The position numbers were made by a program, and so were the translations under genes. Below the pieces are notes generated by a model. That model was not told where the DNA came from. It saw nothing but the letters and a program-made list of their open reading frames with translations, and did not search any database. A stretch of 64,000 nt of DNA, taken from contig JAVGWX010000003.1 of the NCBI GenBank assembly GCA_036924085.1, positions 113,567,764 to 113,631,763 on the forward strand, read 5' to 3'. Source of the DNA: Ariolimax columbianus (lineage: Eukaryota > Mollusca > Gastropoda > Stylommatophora > Arionidae). Below, piece after piece: positions 42,500 through 53,549 of the stretch. Within the stretch, counting starts at the first letter, position 1; every line of letters starts with the position of its first letter.

Positions 42500-42681
42500 C
42501 AAAGAGGAATCTATTGTCAGGCATGCATACTACAGGTCCAGCCCAGCAATGTTTATGTGATATCACTGTTTTCAAAATGTACCGAAACAAAATTTGATGG
42601 TGGGATTAACTAACCAAAGACCTAGGTCCGCATTTGGAGATTTTCAAAGCAATTCTAGAGAACCTAAAATAGAAATTTGTT
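42500..42681. repeat. Left copy of the long direct repeat flanking an RL element
   Basis: This 182-bp segment ends exactly where the RL tail begins. It is repeated at 43311-43473, which starts exactly at the RL 5' truncation point. The copies differ by a few substitutions and one internal deletion of about 19 bases in the right copy. Its origin before duplication is LINE-like or unassigned. Confidence 0.9.
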
Positions 42682-43310
42682 CTTCTTCTTCTTCTTCGTA
42701 CGCTGTCAGACGTCAACCTGTATTTTTTCTAAAAAAGCAGCGGTCATCCTGAGGCTGTCGACACTGCCATAGAGCTTGTCTAGTGTTGGCACTGGTGATG
42801 GCCACACCTGCTTTCTCTGATCCTCGTATGTCGAGCAGTTTTGCAGCAAATGTTCAGCGGTCATTTTCCCGGTACCACACGAATATTCGTCAGTGCCACC
42901 TATCTTCAATTTGTTGAATAGGTGGTACCTCAGTCTATTGTGGCCAGTGCGAAGTCTGAAGACCACGACCTGCTCTCTTCTGTTCAACTAGTAATAGGCT
43001 ACGTTTTTTGTGTAGCCAGTATGTTCTGTTTGCCATTTGGTCATGTATCTAGCTCTAATAAGCCTTTTTGACTTTTCGTATGTCACACTAATATCTGGTT
43101 GTGGTAGTCTTGCACCTTCTTTTGCCAGTCTGTCTGCGTCCTCGTTGCCTTGGATGTTACAGTGGAATGGAACCCACTGTACCACTACTCTTTTTGGTGC
43201 ATAGTTGCTGGCATAGTTGACAGAGTACTGCTCTTAAATCATTAAGTTCAGTATTTTTCTGGCTTTTTAGTGCTGTGACTACGGCCAGGGCATCTGTAAG
43301 CAGGACTATT
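42682..43310 (-). mobile_element. RL non-LTR retrotransposon copy
   Basis: Reverse-strand copy from the RNase H third acidic block (LLTDALA) to the C-terminal knuckle and (GAA)n tail at 42682-42697. One frameshift or stop separates the VQWVPFHCNIQGNEDADRLA part from the NRREQVVV part. 5'-truncated at 43310. Instead of a short target duplication, a direct repeat of 163-182 bp lies exactly on both sides. Confidence 0.92.
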
Positions 43311-43473
43311 CAAAGAGGAATCTATTGTCAGGCATGTATACTACAGGTCCAGCCCAGCGATGTTTATGTGATTTCACTGTTTTCAAAATGTACCGAAACA
43401 AGTTTTGATGGTGGGATTGACTAACCAAAGACCTAGGTCCGCATTTCTAGAGAACCTAAAATAGAAATTTGTT
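43311..43473. repeat. Right copy of the long direct repeat flanking an RL element
   Basis: Partner of 42500-42681, beginning caaagaggaatct and ending agaaatttgtt, the same ends as the left copy. It lacks the ggagattttcaaagcaatt block. A 29-C homopolymer (43491-43519) follows 17 bases later. Confidence 0.9.
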
Positions 43474-43489
43474 CCATGTAAGGAGGTAA

Positions 43490-43490
<1 letters not shown>

Positions 43491-43519
<29 letters not shown>
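43491..43519. repeat. Poly-C homopolymer (29 C)
   Basis: Pure C run followed by an A run at the start of the CR1-like fragment. Assembly length is uncertain. Confidence 0.95.
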
Positions 43520-43521
<2 letters not shown>

Positions 43522-44322
43522 AAAAAAAGTAGATAATTAGATCTGTAGTTAAATGTAGAAAAGCTAAAAGTAAAGCATGGACAAAATATTTGGACAGAAA
43601 AATTGAAATGAAACATATTTAAAATATTTGGACAAGCAAAACATATTATAAAGAGCAGCAAATTTCAACTTTGAAAAAAATCTTGCTCAAAAGATCAAGA
43701 CTGATAGCAAGAGCTTTTTTTCTTATGTTAGAAATAAACAGAGAACGAAAGACAGAGTAGGCACTCTCAAAGATGGTACAGAAAAAATAATAAGTGAGAA
43801 TATTGATGCTGTTAATCTACTCAATTAGTACTTTTGCACAGTCTAGATTAAGACAGCTCTGGATTAAGATCAGTCTGCATGACGGAGGAAATAGTTTTTA
43901 AACAATTGAAGGGGTTGGAAGTGGATAAAATTCTTGATACACAAAACTATGCAGAAGTGTCTCTTCTAAAGCAAACGGTGGATTTATTGAGGTTGAATTT
44001 AGATCAAATTCAAGAATGGTCTGAGAGTTGGCAGATGGAGTTTAATGTAGATAAATGTACAGTAATTCATATGGTAGATGGAATATGAAATATAATTACA
44101 GGATAGGAGAGAACAAGATAAATAAGATAGAAAAGGAAAGGGACCTAGGGGTTATACAAGATCATATAGGTAAGGTGAGTGAGCAAATCCAGGTTGTAGT
44201 TAAAAATGCAAAAGCAATGTTATGTATGATAAAAAGAAACATTAAATATAGGAGCATGGAAGTGATAGTTAAACTGTATAAAGTATTTGTATGCTTAGGT
44301 GACCAGAGCCAATAATGTCAAA
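43520..44322 (+). mobile_element. CR1-like LINE fragment with internal RT deletion
   Basis: The upstream part reads FFSYVRNKQRTKDRVGTLKD (about 43700-43770), the CR1 linker before RT. The next recognisable part (43990-44290) is IQEWSESWQMEFNVDKCTVI, then EKERDLGVIQDH and MLCMIKRNIKYRSMEVIVKL, which lie after motif C. RT motifs A to C are therefore missing. The copy ends at YKVFV, where the 26-bp array begins. Confidence 0.82.
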
Positions 44323-44325
44323 TGA

Positions 44326-45443
44326 CCACATCTGATGGCCACGTATGATGACCACATCTGATGGCCACGTATGATGACCACATCTGATGGCCACGTATGA
44401 TGACCACATCTGATGGCCACGTATGATGACCACATCTGATGGCCACGTATGATGACCACATCTGATGGCCACGTATGATGACCACATCTGATGGCCACGT
44501 ATGATGACCACATCTGATGGCCACGTATGATGACCACATCTGATGGCCACGTATGATGACCACATCTGATGGCCACGTATGATGACCACATCTGATGGCC
44601 ACGTATGATGACCACATCTGATGGCCACGTATGATGACCACATCTGATGGCCACGTATGATGACCACATCTGATGGCCACGTATGATGACCACATCTGAT
44701 GGCCACGTATGATGACCACATCTGATGGCCACGTATGATGACCACATCTGATGGCCACGTATGATGACCACATCTGATGGCCACGTATGATGACCACATC
44801 TGATGGCCATGTATGATGACCACATCTGATGGCCACATCTGATGGCCACGTATGATGACCACATCTGATGGCCACGTATGATGACCACATCTGATGGCCA
44901 CGTATGATGACCACATCTGATGGCCACGTATGATGACCACATCTGATGGCCACGTATGATGACCACATCTGATGGCCACGTATGATGACCACATCTGATG
45001 GCCACGTATGATGACCACATCTGATGGCCACGTATGATGACCACATCTGATGGCCACGTATGATGACCACATCTGATGGCCACGTATGATGACCACATCT
45101 GATGGCCACGTATGATGACCACATCTGATGGCCACGTATGATGACCACATCTGATGGCCACGTATGATGACCACATCTGATGGCCACGTATGATGACCAC
45201 ATCTGATGGCCACGTATGATGACCACATCTGATGGCCACGTATGATGACCACATCTGATGGCCACGTATGATGACCACATCTGATGGCCACGTATGATGA
45301 CCACATCTGATGGCCACGTATGATGACCACATCTGATGGCCACGTATGATGACCACATCTGATGGCCACGTATGATGACCACATCTGATGGCCACGTATG
45401 ATGACCACATCTGATGGCCACGTATGATGACCACATCTGATGG
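44326..45443 (+). repeat. 13-bp monomer / 26-bp dimer tandem array (86 monomers)
   Basis: Two alternating 13-mers, B = ccacatctgatgg and A = ccacgtatgatga, which match at 10 of 13 positions. The array spans exactly 86 x 13 bp. The B-A alternation is broken once, at 44833-44845, by an extra B. The A just before it (44807-44819) has a g-to-t... type change giving ccatgtatgatga. The unit is not a multiple of 3 and lacks stops on the - strand, so all three - frames are open for about 370-400 codons; these are not genes. Confidence 0.98.
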
Positions 45444-45445
45444 CC

Positions 45446-45845
45446 TCATATGAAAAAGAATATTCTTGCACAGTAAATCATGTATCTGTACAGTATTTTG
45501 TCCTGAATGGTGTTTCCTGAATTATGTCATTGACTGCCTGCCTTGTCATGATCTTTCAATATTATGTCCCTTTCTATCAATTTTGTCTGTTGTCACAGTG
45601 TGCTCCAACCCTGCCCTTCTCAAAGAGGAATGGGGGCAATATTTTTTGTAAACAAGAATGCTGAGGATGTCATGTCAAGTATTAAAATACACATTTACAA
45701 CATAAAAAAACAATACAGCAGAAATAAAATAATCTGAGAAGAAGCAAACACTGGAAGAAAACCACAACATTGTAAATATTTGATAAGAAAGACAGGAAAA
45801 ATAAAATCCTAGAACAAAATTGAAAATAAAGAGGAAGTATAAATT
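45446..45845. other. Unassigned sequence after the array
   Basis: No recognised exon or family. Confidence 0.45.
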
Positions 45846-45847
45846 GC

Positions 45848-45965
45848 ACTTGGAATCCTGGTATTCAAGTAGGCAGATGTATGCCTACTGTTAGGTAGCC
45901 AAAGACTATCTGTAGTATGCTATTTTTTCAATTTACATCATGTGGCTTACTAAGCTAGGGGAAGG
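45848..45965 (+). mobile_element. SINE-E-like fragment
   Basis: cttggaatcctggtattcaa and aggtagccaaagactatctg align with 16399-16470. The orientation label is tentative. Confidence 0.5.
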
Positions 45966-46289
45966 TAGGTGGTGTATTTGGTAGGAACTTATAAAATATT
46001 AAGACAACAAAACAATGAACCATAAGACTGTTGTGTTATATTATGTTATGAAAGAATTAATTTACTCCACTTCTAGGCAGACACATAGGTACTCTGTCTC
46101 TTTCAGTAGGCTTATAAGATATGGAGTACTGCTGATTTGTGTAGCTCACTGGCTGTACACACTGAAACTTCTTCTTGCTCAACTCATGTTTGATTTCAAC
46201 CTACTGTAGTCTGTGGAATGCTGATTCATCAATTGCAGTGCTTTCATCTAACACTAAGTAAAGGTAAAAGTAGTCCGATAGTAAACACT

Positions 46290-46500
46290 GCTGTCAGGGA
46301 TGAAGTTTTAGAGACTTCATTACATGAGGCCATAATTGTTTATGTCACGAAGTGGTCAGTTCTCTTCCTCACTGTCTTTCCTTCCCTAACAGTAAGCTAG
46401 GCGCTCATTTACAGCTGGGTCGACTAGAGCATGTCAGTAATGGGAGTTGAACTCTGCACCCTAGATGTGAAAAGTGGGTGCTGTACATCTAACAATATGC
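46290..46500 (-). mobile_element. SINE-D-like copy
   Basis: Block gctcatttacagctgggtcg near 46410 and a tgggagttgaactctgc B-box-like complement near 46440. Confidence 0.65.
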
Positions 46501-46741
46501 ATCCTAATCAGTGCATCTAATAGATCCGTATATTACAAGACAGAAGAAAAACAATGTGGCAAAGATAGAGTCAATGTTTTGAGACATTATTTGCAAATTC
46601 TCAGTTTGATGATAGGATCTTATTCACTAGAGGTTGCATATCTCTAGGGATATAAAAACTCAATTTGAACAAAAACTGCTCATTTTGTCAAAAGCTGATT
46701 TTCTGATTTATCTTTTTATATTATCAGATAGGGGAATCTAT

Positions 46742-46980
46742 GAAAAAAAAAAAAAAAAAAAAACTTTCAGCGGGGGCTCGACTTCATTCATTGCCTCAGG
46801 TTTTTCCCTATTTTAGCTCGGCCTCTCTCAGCAGATGGGTACACCATCTGTCGAGAGCATCGCACAAAGCATGAACTCCGTACCTCCAGTGATGAACCCA
46901 GGGATCTCCGGACAAAATTGACATCATGGACCGACCATGGCAAGGCAAACGGCTTGACCACTTCGCCACAGAGACCCCGT
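46742..46980 (-). mobile_element. SINE-C copy next to an A run
   Basis: An A run (46742-46763) precedes the reverse SINE-C body. The head on the - strand is ctgtggcgaagtggtcaagc. The A run is on the wrong strand to be this SINE's own poly(A) tail. Confidence 0.82.
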
Positions 46981-47292
46981 ATGAATCTATGAAAACACAT
47001 TTAGTTGAATGCAGAGTAAGGACTTGCTGAAGATCAACCACAAACATGAACAATTTACTTCACCCTGTGAAATAAGTTGGTAAGAAACATACAATGTGCA
47101 CATTTAGAAAAATTGTTCTTAAAAATACATAATACATTTATAATAAATAAATATCACTAACAATTCAATAAAGCAAATGGAATTTCATAAAACATGAATG
47201 AATAAATTCATAATGGAACAAAAATAGTATACCATGGCAAGCTACATAACATACGAAGACAACTCTTGTGACAAATGAGATATTAGCAGCAG

Positions 47293-47435
47293 TCACAAGC
47301 CTGTATATACAGGTGGAGTACTTTCTTCTGTGCTAGTCAGCGGCCGATGTTCACTTGTTTCGCTTCTTTCACTCTTCCACCTGCGATATGTTTTCACAGT
47401 TCTAGAGATAATAAACGCAACCAGCAGGATGAACA
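47293..47435 (-). CDS. Terminal exon: end of a membrane segment and cytoplasmic tail
   Basis: The - strand acceptor ttttcctcaacag is followed by two bases of a split codon, 46 codons and TGA at 47295-47293. The peptide starts with a hydrophobic run (FILLVAFIIS), then a basic stop-transfer cluster (RTVKTYRRWK) and a Ser/Thr/Glu-rich tail ending in PVYTGL. This is the layout expected for the C-terminus of a type I membrane protein. It is on the same strand as, and 10.6 kb downstream of, the cysteine-rich exons, so it may close that gene. Linking exons were not found, so it could belong to another gene. Confidence 0.62.
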
Positions 47436-47591
47436 CTGTTGAGGAAAAATAAAGTGTTACAAATAACAAATAAATGAAAACTGAGGGCTTTCCAAAACTT
47501 AGCATTGCACAGCATGCAGATTGTGGAGCAGCAAATTGGGTTTAAAAGAAAGTTATAGAAATAACTCCACAAATGGTGTGATCCAGAGAAT

Positions 47592-49675
47592 TTTCTTCTT
47601 CTTCTTCGTACGCTGTCAAACGTCAACCTGTATTTGTTCGAAAAAAGCAGCTGTCATCCTGAGGCTGTCGACACTGCCATAGAGCTTGTCTCGTTGTTGC
47701 CACTGGTGATGGCCACATGTGCTTTCTCTAGTCCTCGTATTTCGGGTAGTTTTGCAGCAGATGTTCAGCGGTCATTTTTCCGGTACCACAACTGCATTTG
47801 TCAGTGCCACCTATCTTCAGTTTATTGAATAGGTGGTACCTCAGTCTGTTGTGGCCTGTGCGGAGTCTGAAGACCACAACGTGCTCTCTTCTGTTCAATT
47901 GGTAATAGGCATCATTTTTTGTGTAGCCAGTATGTTCTGTTTCCCATTTGGCCATGTATCTGGCTCTAATGAGCCTTTTTGACTCTTCATTGGTCACACT
48001 AGAATCTGGTTGTGGTAGTCTTGCACCTTCTTTTGCCAGTCTGTCTGCCTCCTCGTTGCCTTGGATGTTACAATGGGTTGGAACCCACTGTACCACTACT
48101 CTTTTTGGTGCGGTCTGCTGGCATAGTTGACAAAGTACTGCTCTTAAATTATTAAGTTCAGTATTTTTCTGGCTTTTTAGTGCTGTGACTATGGCCAGGG
48201 CATCTGTGAACAGGACTATCTGGCTTTCATTTCTTTTGCCTGTCAGCATTGCTTCTACTGCAGCCCTCAGTGCCTCTACCTCCGCTCTGAAATTGCTTGA
48301 GTATTTTGCAGTTGCCACTGACAAGTGTTATTTTTCTACCATTTGGTAGGCTCAGGAATATCCCTGCCCCTCCATTCTGTGTTGTGTTTGTTACAGAACC
48401 GTCGGTGTATGCATGGGTCCAGTCCATGCTTGAGTAGTTTTTCGTTATGTACCTCAGGGTTATGTCTCTTCTTTCTTTTTCAGTCTGGCTGTTCTTGTTT
48501 CCAATACCTGGTATATTTTCTGCCACCTCCGGAAATATATGCTGCTTCCAGGTAGGTTTGTGTACATTAGGGATGGGCTTTGGTGTTGTTAATGTGTTTA
48601 TTGGGTCTTCGTTCATCTTTGCTTTGGCTATTTCTGCAAAGTTTCTCCACTTTAGTTTCCCATTAGCAAATCTATTTAGTCTCTAATGCATTGGATGGTC
48701 TGTCAGTCTTCTAAGTTTCTCTGCTTGTTGCTGGGCTCTGCAGTCTCTTCTGTCGGTCATGGATTGCAGATGTGTAATCTTTTCAAGTTCTACAATTGGC
48801 GTTGACTTCATGCCTCCTGATATAACTCTCATGGCTTGGTTTTGAAGTTTGCTAATTTTGTCAAAGTTCGCCTTTGCTGCTGTTGTCCATGCCGTAATGC
48901 CATACTCGAGAACTGGTCTCACTTTTCCAGTGTACAGTTTCTTTAGTATACTTTCGTCTGCTCCCCAGCTTGTGCCAGTAAGTTTCCTCATGATTGCCAT
49001 TCTTTGTCTCGCTCTCATTCGGTTTCTCTCGATCTGACTTTTCCATGTCATGCGCTGATCAAATGTGACTCCCAGGTAGTTTGGGTTATCGTTTGGCCGC
49101 AGATATTTGCAGTGTTTTGGGGTTTGTTTGAAAGCGAGAATATCGTACATGTTGTTTTTTCCTCATTTATTTTGATCAGCCATGAGTTCAACCACTCCTC
49201 CAGCGATGTTAGGGCCTGCTGCATCTGATTTCTTGCTATGGTGAGATTTTTTTCAGAGGTCCACATAGCCAGATCGTCTGAAAACATGGAGCTGTGGACT
49301 CTTCTTGGTATATTCTCTGTGATGTTGTTTATATATACCAGGAAAAGTGTGTCCCTGCTCAAGTGTAACCTTTTTGCTCATCTGCCCTTGTACTTGAACT
49401 CTGGCTGTTCTGTTTTTGAGGTAGTGGTTGATCCATCTGTACATTTTCCCACAAACTTCACTTATTCGTAGCTTGACTTTAAGTGCCTCTTTCCACACCT
49501 TGTCGAATGCCTTCTCTAAATCCACCCAAACCGCTATTGTATGCTTTTTCTCCTGGTAGGCATCCTCTATTTCCTGGGCTATGAGAGTGATCTGGTCCTC
49601 GGTGGATCTGTGCTGTCTAAAGCCTGTTTGCTGTGGAATTAGTATGTGTTTTTCTTCCAGATGCCACATCAGTCT
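47592..49675 (-). mobile_element. RL non-LTR retrotransposon copy, longest in the window (RT and RNase H)
   Basis: Read on the - strand: RT finger GFRQHRSTEDQ, motif A VWVDLEKAFDKVW, motif C FSDDLAMW with the D-D pair, motif D region NEEKTTCTIF, thumb YLGVTFDQRMTWKSQ, then LRRLTDHPMH. RNase H follows with HAYTDGS, FRAEVEAL, LFTDALAIV and NEEADRLAK, then the C-terminal knuckle and (GAA)n tail. It is broken by frameshifts (near 49370, 49050-49150, 48230-48320) and a CAG-to-TAG change at 48683-48685. 5'-truncated just before the finger at RLMWHLEEK. A probable 13-bp target duplication with one mismatch: tgatccagagaat (47579-47591) and tgatccagggaat (49675-49687, overlapping the boundary by one base). 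Confidence 0.92.
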
Positions 49676-49959
49676 GATCCAGGGAATAAAACAATGAATA
49701 GCAGTTTTCCTCATGGTTAAGAAATAGAGGCATATAAACAATGAGAAAGTTTACAACGGTAATGGCCGAAATATAAACAAAGTTAAAAGGCAGTTTTGCA
49801 TAAGAACATAACAGACGTTAATCAACATATCGACCTAAATAGACCTTTATCAAGGGCTGCACAGATAAGAACACAACGAATAAAGCGATCTGACCAACTA
49901 AATCACATTAAAACCTCTGACCTCCTTGTGTAATTTTGGTCTTCAACAAATTTCGTTGA

Positions 49960-50335
49960 GGGCCAAATTTCCTTAGATTTCAATAAGTTCCTCAATGCCA
50001 CGTAAGCACCTCACACCTATTGTATAAGTGAAATTATATTCTTTTCGGTACTACCAAGTGTGCCTATAATACATGTATATCTACCAGAGTAGATGAAGAA
50101 GTCCAAATCCTGTAAGGGTGCATTATCCAACATAATCGAGCTAGTACTAGACTCATTAAATCTCAGATGTTGTGTCTTACCCCAGTAATTTGTAGACCTA
50201 ATTGACTAGATACCGCACAAAGTATTTTAATTTTTATCTGTAGCTGAATGCTGTCATGATACAGAAAAGCTAAATCATTGACAAAGCCTAGATCAGCAAG
50301 CTGTTTCATAAAATGCCAAATAATGCCATTTTCAT
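49960..50335 (-). mobile_element. LINE RT fragment (motif C and thumb)
   Basis: The - strand encodes KQLADLGFVNDLAFLYHDSI, an eroded motif C (F-x-D-D changed to F-V-N-D), then CAVSSQLGLQIT (50190-50240) and a broken Y-S-G-x-x-x-x-I-I-G-T-L-G-S-T-E-K (about 50040-50095). Confidence 0.8.
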
Positions 50336-50479
50336 TAGATAAAGTGGTATAATCCAGTCAATAGCCAACATAAAGAGAAGACAAGAAAACTAGGATAAAT
50401 TAATATAGGTACAAAATGTACACAAAATCTTGAAACAATTAATGCATGGTACAAGAAACTACACAGCAGTAAAATGTGT

Positions 50480-50730
50480 ACAAACAGAATATGTGTGTAA
50501 TTGTAGTAAAATTTACATAAACAGAACATATGTTTAACTACAGCAAAGTTATGTAAATATAATATATGAGTGACTGTAGCAAAATTTATGTAAAGAGAAT
50601 ATATGCATGATTAGTAAAATTTATATACACATAATATATATTTGACTGCAGCAAAAATTAACATCAACTAAATTTGTATGTGACTGCAGTAACATTTATG
50701 TAGACATAATATATGTGTGACTGAAGCATA
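50480..50730 (+). repeat. Degenerate tandem repeat, about 37-45-bp units
   Basis: Diverged units around gtaaaatttatgtaaa and ataatatatgtgtgactg. Confidence 0.75.
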
Positions 50731-50734
50731 ACTG

Positions 50735-51500
50735 GGGGTAGCGAGGTCTTGGCTGGACGTCCTGCTCGTTAAAGAAAAGTGAAGTGTCTGTTATAGCCTC
50801 CCCTTTCCAGGTGTAGAGATCGCCGCTGGATTCACTGTTCGGCTTATCGGGCAGGAGTTTCCATGCCAATGGCCGCTCCTACATTAGTGTGTCCCCAGCA
50901 GCACCTTCATGAGGGGCCCCTGTTTCTTACAGAGTCTACTGTGGGGTGTGGCTGAGTACCAGCAGGCGGTATAACTGGGTGGGCAGATTGAGCTCATTAG
51001 CCTTGGTCGGAAGCCAATCTAAGAGAAGGTAAACTTCTTTACTCTAAACCCGGGTAGACAAAGCTCATTAGTCTGTTATGGCAGTTCACCTAGGAGAGGG
51101 AGAACTCTGATTTTAAACTCACAAATGCCAGGGAGTGCTGGCTAGTCCTGGGACAATGAGAGTATCATTGGATGTCTCGATAAGCTAGCGTATGCGAGCA
51201 ATGACTCCACTGCCTTGTGGAAACCTTGGGAGAGGGTAGGGCTATGGGAGTAATTCCAAAGAGAAAATTTGGAATACTAGCACCTAAGGCGAATGGTTTC
51301 AAAATTGCAAACTCATTCCAGAAGCTCCTGCAGCTGAGCTGGTGCCAAATTGTCATGCTTTGTATTCCTTTGGAATACACCAGTGAGGTTGGGCAGCCCA
51401 GGGTCACCATATTCAGTGCCCAGGCTTGCGCTCTGAAACGCCTACTCACAGGGTGCCATGCGCAGGGTCTACAAAGACTGAGACGCCTATGATGATAATG
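50735..51500. other. GC-richer segment, possible LINE 5' region
   Basis: Compositional island like 39101-39840. It ends gagacgcctatgatgataatg. Open frames on both strands at 51165-51506 overlap and have no family match. A transposable-element untranslated region is the likeliest explanation. Confidence 0.35.
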
Positions 51501-51796
51501 AAGCATAACTCAATACTATTAATGGATTAAATACAGACATAGTTGTTTATTTTTTAATACTACACATTCTTTATTTATGGATTTGTCATATCTTTTTCTG
51601 ATTCTGGTTGAACTTGGTTCATTGTTTTCATCTGCGTTGATCTTATTTGTCCAGTCTTTGGTAAAGGCATATTTAGGTCAAAATGTTGGTTAAAATCTGT
51701 TTCAGTTCTGATGTCTAACTAATTTGTAACCTTGTTTGTATTTCGGCCATTATAGTGTGTTACTGAAGTTAAACATATGCAAAGAAGGGATACACT

Positions 51797-52501
51797 GAAT
51801 AAGAATATGGTTACGAAAGAGTGAGCATTTGACATTAAAAGTTGTGTTCAATACATCTACTGGCATTTCCCACAATTCTTGTAACCAACAAAAACATATG
51901 ACGTTTCAAGGTGTTATCGTTACATAAATGGGGCTAATATTTTAAACTATGTAACACTTACAAATCACTAAATATTTTAAACTATGTAACACTTACAAAT
52001 CACTAAATATTTTAAACTATGTAACACTTACAAATCACTAAATATTTTAAACTATGTAACACTTACAAATCACTAAATATTTTAAACTATGTAACACTTA
52101 CAAATCACTAAATATTTTAAACTATGTAACACTTACAAATCACTAAATATTTTAAACTATGTAACACTTACAAATCACTAAATATTTTAAAATATTCCCT
52201 TCAACAGAGATTGCTGCATAAAACATGCATTCATTTTTTTTAAACATGAGCCTGTCAACATTCTCTGCTAAAAGACTACATCTCTCATCTGAAAATGTGT
52301 AGCTGGCATTGGTGAAAGAAGAGTTGAGATATTGTTATGTACTGGAGCAGAGAACAGGAAACCTATCAGTGTTGTTCTGTCACCACAGCATTGATCAACA
52401 TCCCTCAGTATACACTGTTTCTGAAATTCTGTCAGTAGATATATTGAACACAACTTTTTATGTCAAATGCTCACTCTTTCGTAACCATATTCTTATTCAG
52501 T
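51797..52501. mobile_element. Inverted-repeat (foldback/MITE-like) element containing a minisatellite
   Basis: cactgaataagaatatggtt at 51797 is repeated in reverse complement ending at 52501. The match runs about 70 bp inward with few differences. The interior holds the 35-bp array. No target-site duplication was seen. Confidence 0.8.
51935..52190 (+). repeat. 35-bp minisatellite, about seven units
   Basis: Near-identical units of actatgtaacacttacaaat plus cactaaatatttta; almost no divergence between units. Confidence 0.97.
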
Positions 52502-52504
52502 GGT

Positions 52505-52880
52505 CAGATCAGAAACTTGTTCAGTTGACCTTCAATTAGGTCAGAGGTACTGGCTTCTGGCTGATAAACCATGGATTAATCCTGCAGAAACACTGATATA
52601 ATTTCAGAAAATGTTGTTTATTCCATGAGCTCTCATGTTCTTCTACACATACATAAAGATAGTATGAATGGCTAGGAACACCATTGACAAACATGGATTT
52701 GTACACTGCTAATATCACAAACAAGTAAGGCTTCAGTAATGCCAAAATGTGAATTGAAAATATTGCAACTGTTTTAGGCTAAAATGATCACACCGTCCTC
52801 TGACCAACTCCTATTTGGTTGAAGGGTATTATTCGGCAGAATAAATTATGGTGAACCGATCGTGTCTATTTATTAGTTGT
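52505..52880. other. Unassigned sequence
   Basis: No motif recognised. Confidence 0.4.
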
Positions 52881-52884
52881 GAGA

Positions 52885-53215
52885 TGCGGGTTGATGTTGT
52901 TGAATGCCCACAATGAGTAGGATTACTCTTTTGTGCGCCCTAAAAAGGACATTAAATGTCGGGTTGTCGTAGCTTTCCTCACATCCCGAGCGTGTTGATG
53001 AAGGTGGACCGGGGTCCTCCAAGGGATGTGCTATGCTTGGCTTCATCTGCGTGTTGCTCAATACTACGGGGATCACGTCAATCCCTCACCCTGTTAGCCA
53101 GGCTGCCATGAAAATATCCCATTTCCAGGAAGGGCTACGAGGAAGCCAAGGTGAGGGTCTTGTCCAGTATATTTTGCCTAAACCATGTCTGATCAGTATA
53201 TTTTTCCTGACTAGA
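52885..53215 (-). mobile_element. SINE-G copy
   Basis: Reverse copy: attgaatgcccacaatgag-type start, gtagctttcctcacatcc, ctacggggatcacgtcaa, ttccaggaagggctacg. The CAA tail complement (tgttgttgaatg) is eroded. Confidence 0.85.
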
Positions 53216-53309
53216 CGTTAGTTTTTCTTCCTGTGAGACGTGGGAAAAAGATGTAACTATTAACTTTACATGGGAGATAGAAAAAACACCTGCAAATCAA
53301 GAATGTGTC

Positions 53310-53545
53310 TACTAATTAGCTAATAGACAAGATCTTGCTCTAAATTTATGTGAAAACATGAACATTCTTTTACTACAGCTGTCCATCGAGAATATCTTTG
53401 TTGATGCAACCATCTTCCATGTGACGAACATGACCAAGCCATCGCAGTCATCATTGGCGAAGGAGGGTTTACATACTTGGAAGACCGGTGCGAGAGTGCA
53501 CCTCCGCATTTGTAACCTTGTCTCTCCATGAGATGCTGAGGATGG
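53310..53545 (-). mobile_element. LINE C-terminal fragment
   Basis: The - strand frame gives LRWLGHVRHMEDGCINKDI followed by L-D-G-Q-L, a familiar LINE C-terminal motif. Upstream is an eroded S-R-T-G-L-P-S-M. A SINE-A is inserted at its 5' side. Confidence 0.75.
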
Positions 53546-53549
53546 ATCT

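Noticed and set aside
44269..45471. Three - strand open frames of 372-400 codons
   Set aside because: All come from one 26-bp tandem unit without stops; since 26 is not a multiple of 3 the same peptide appears in all three frames.
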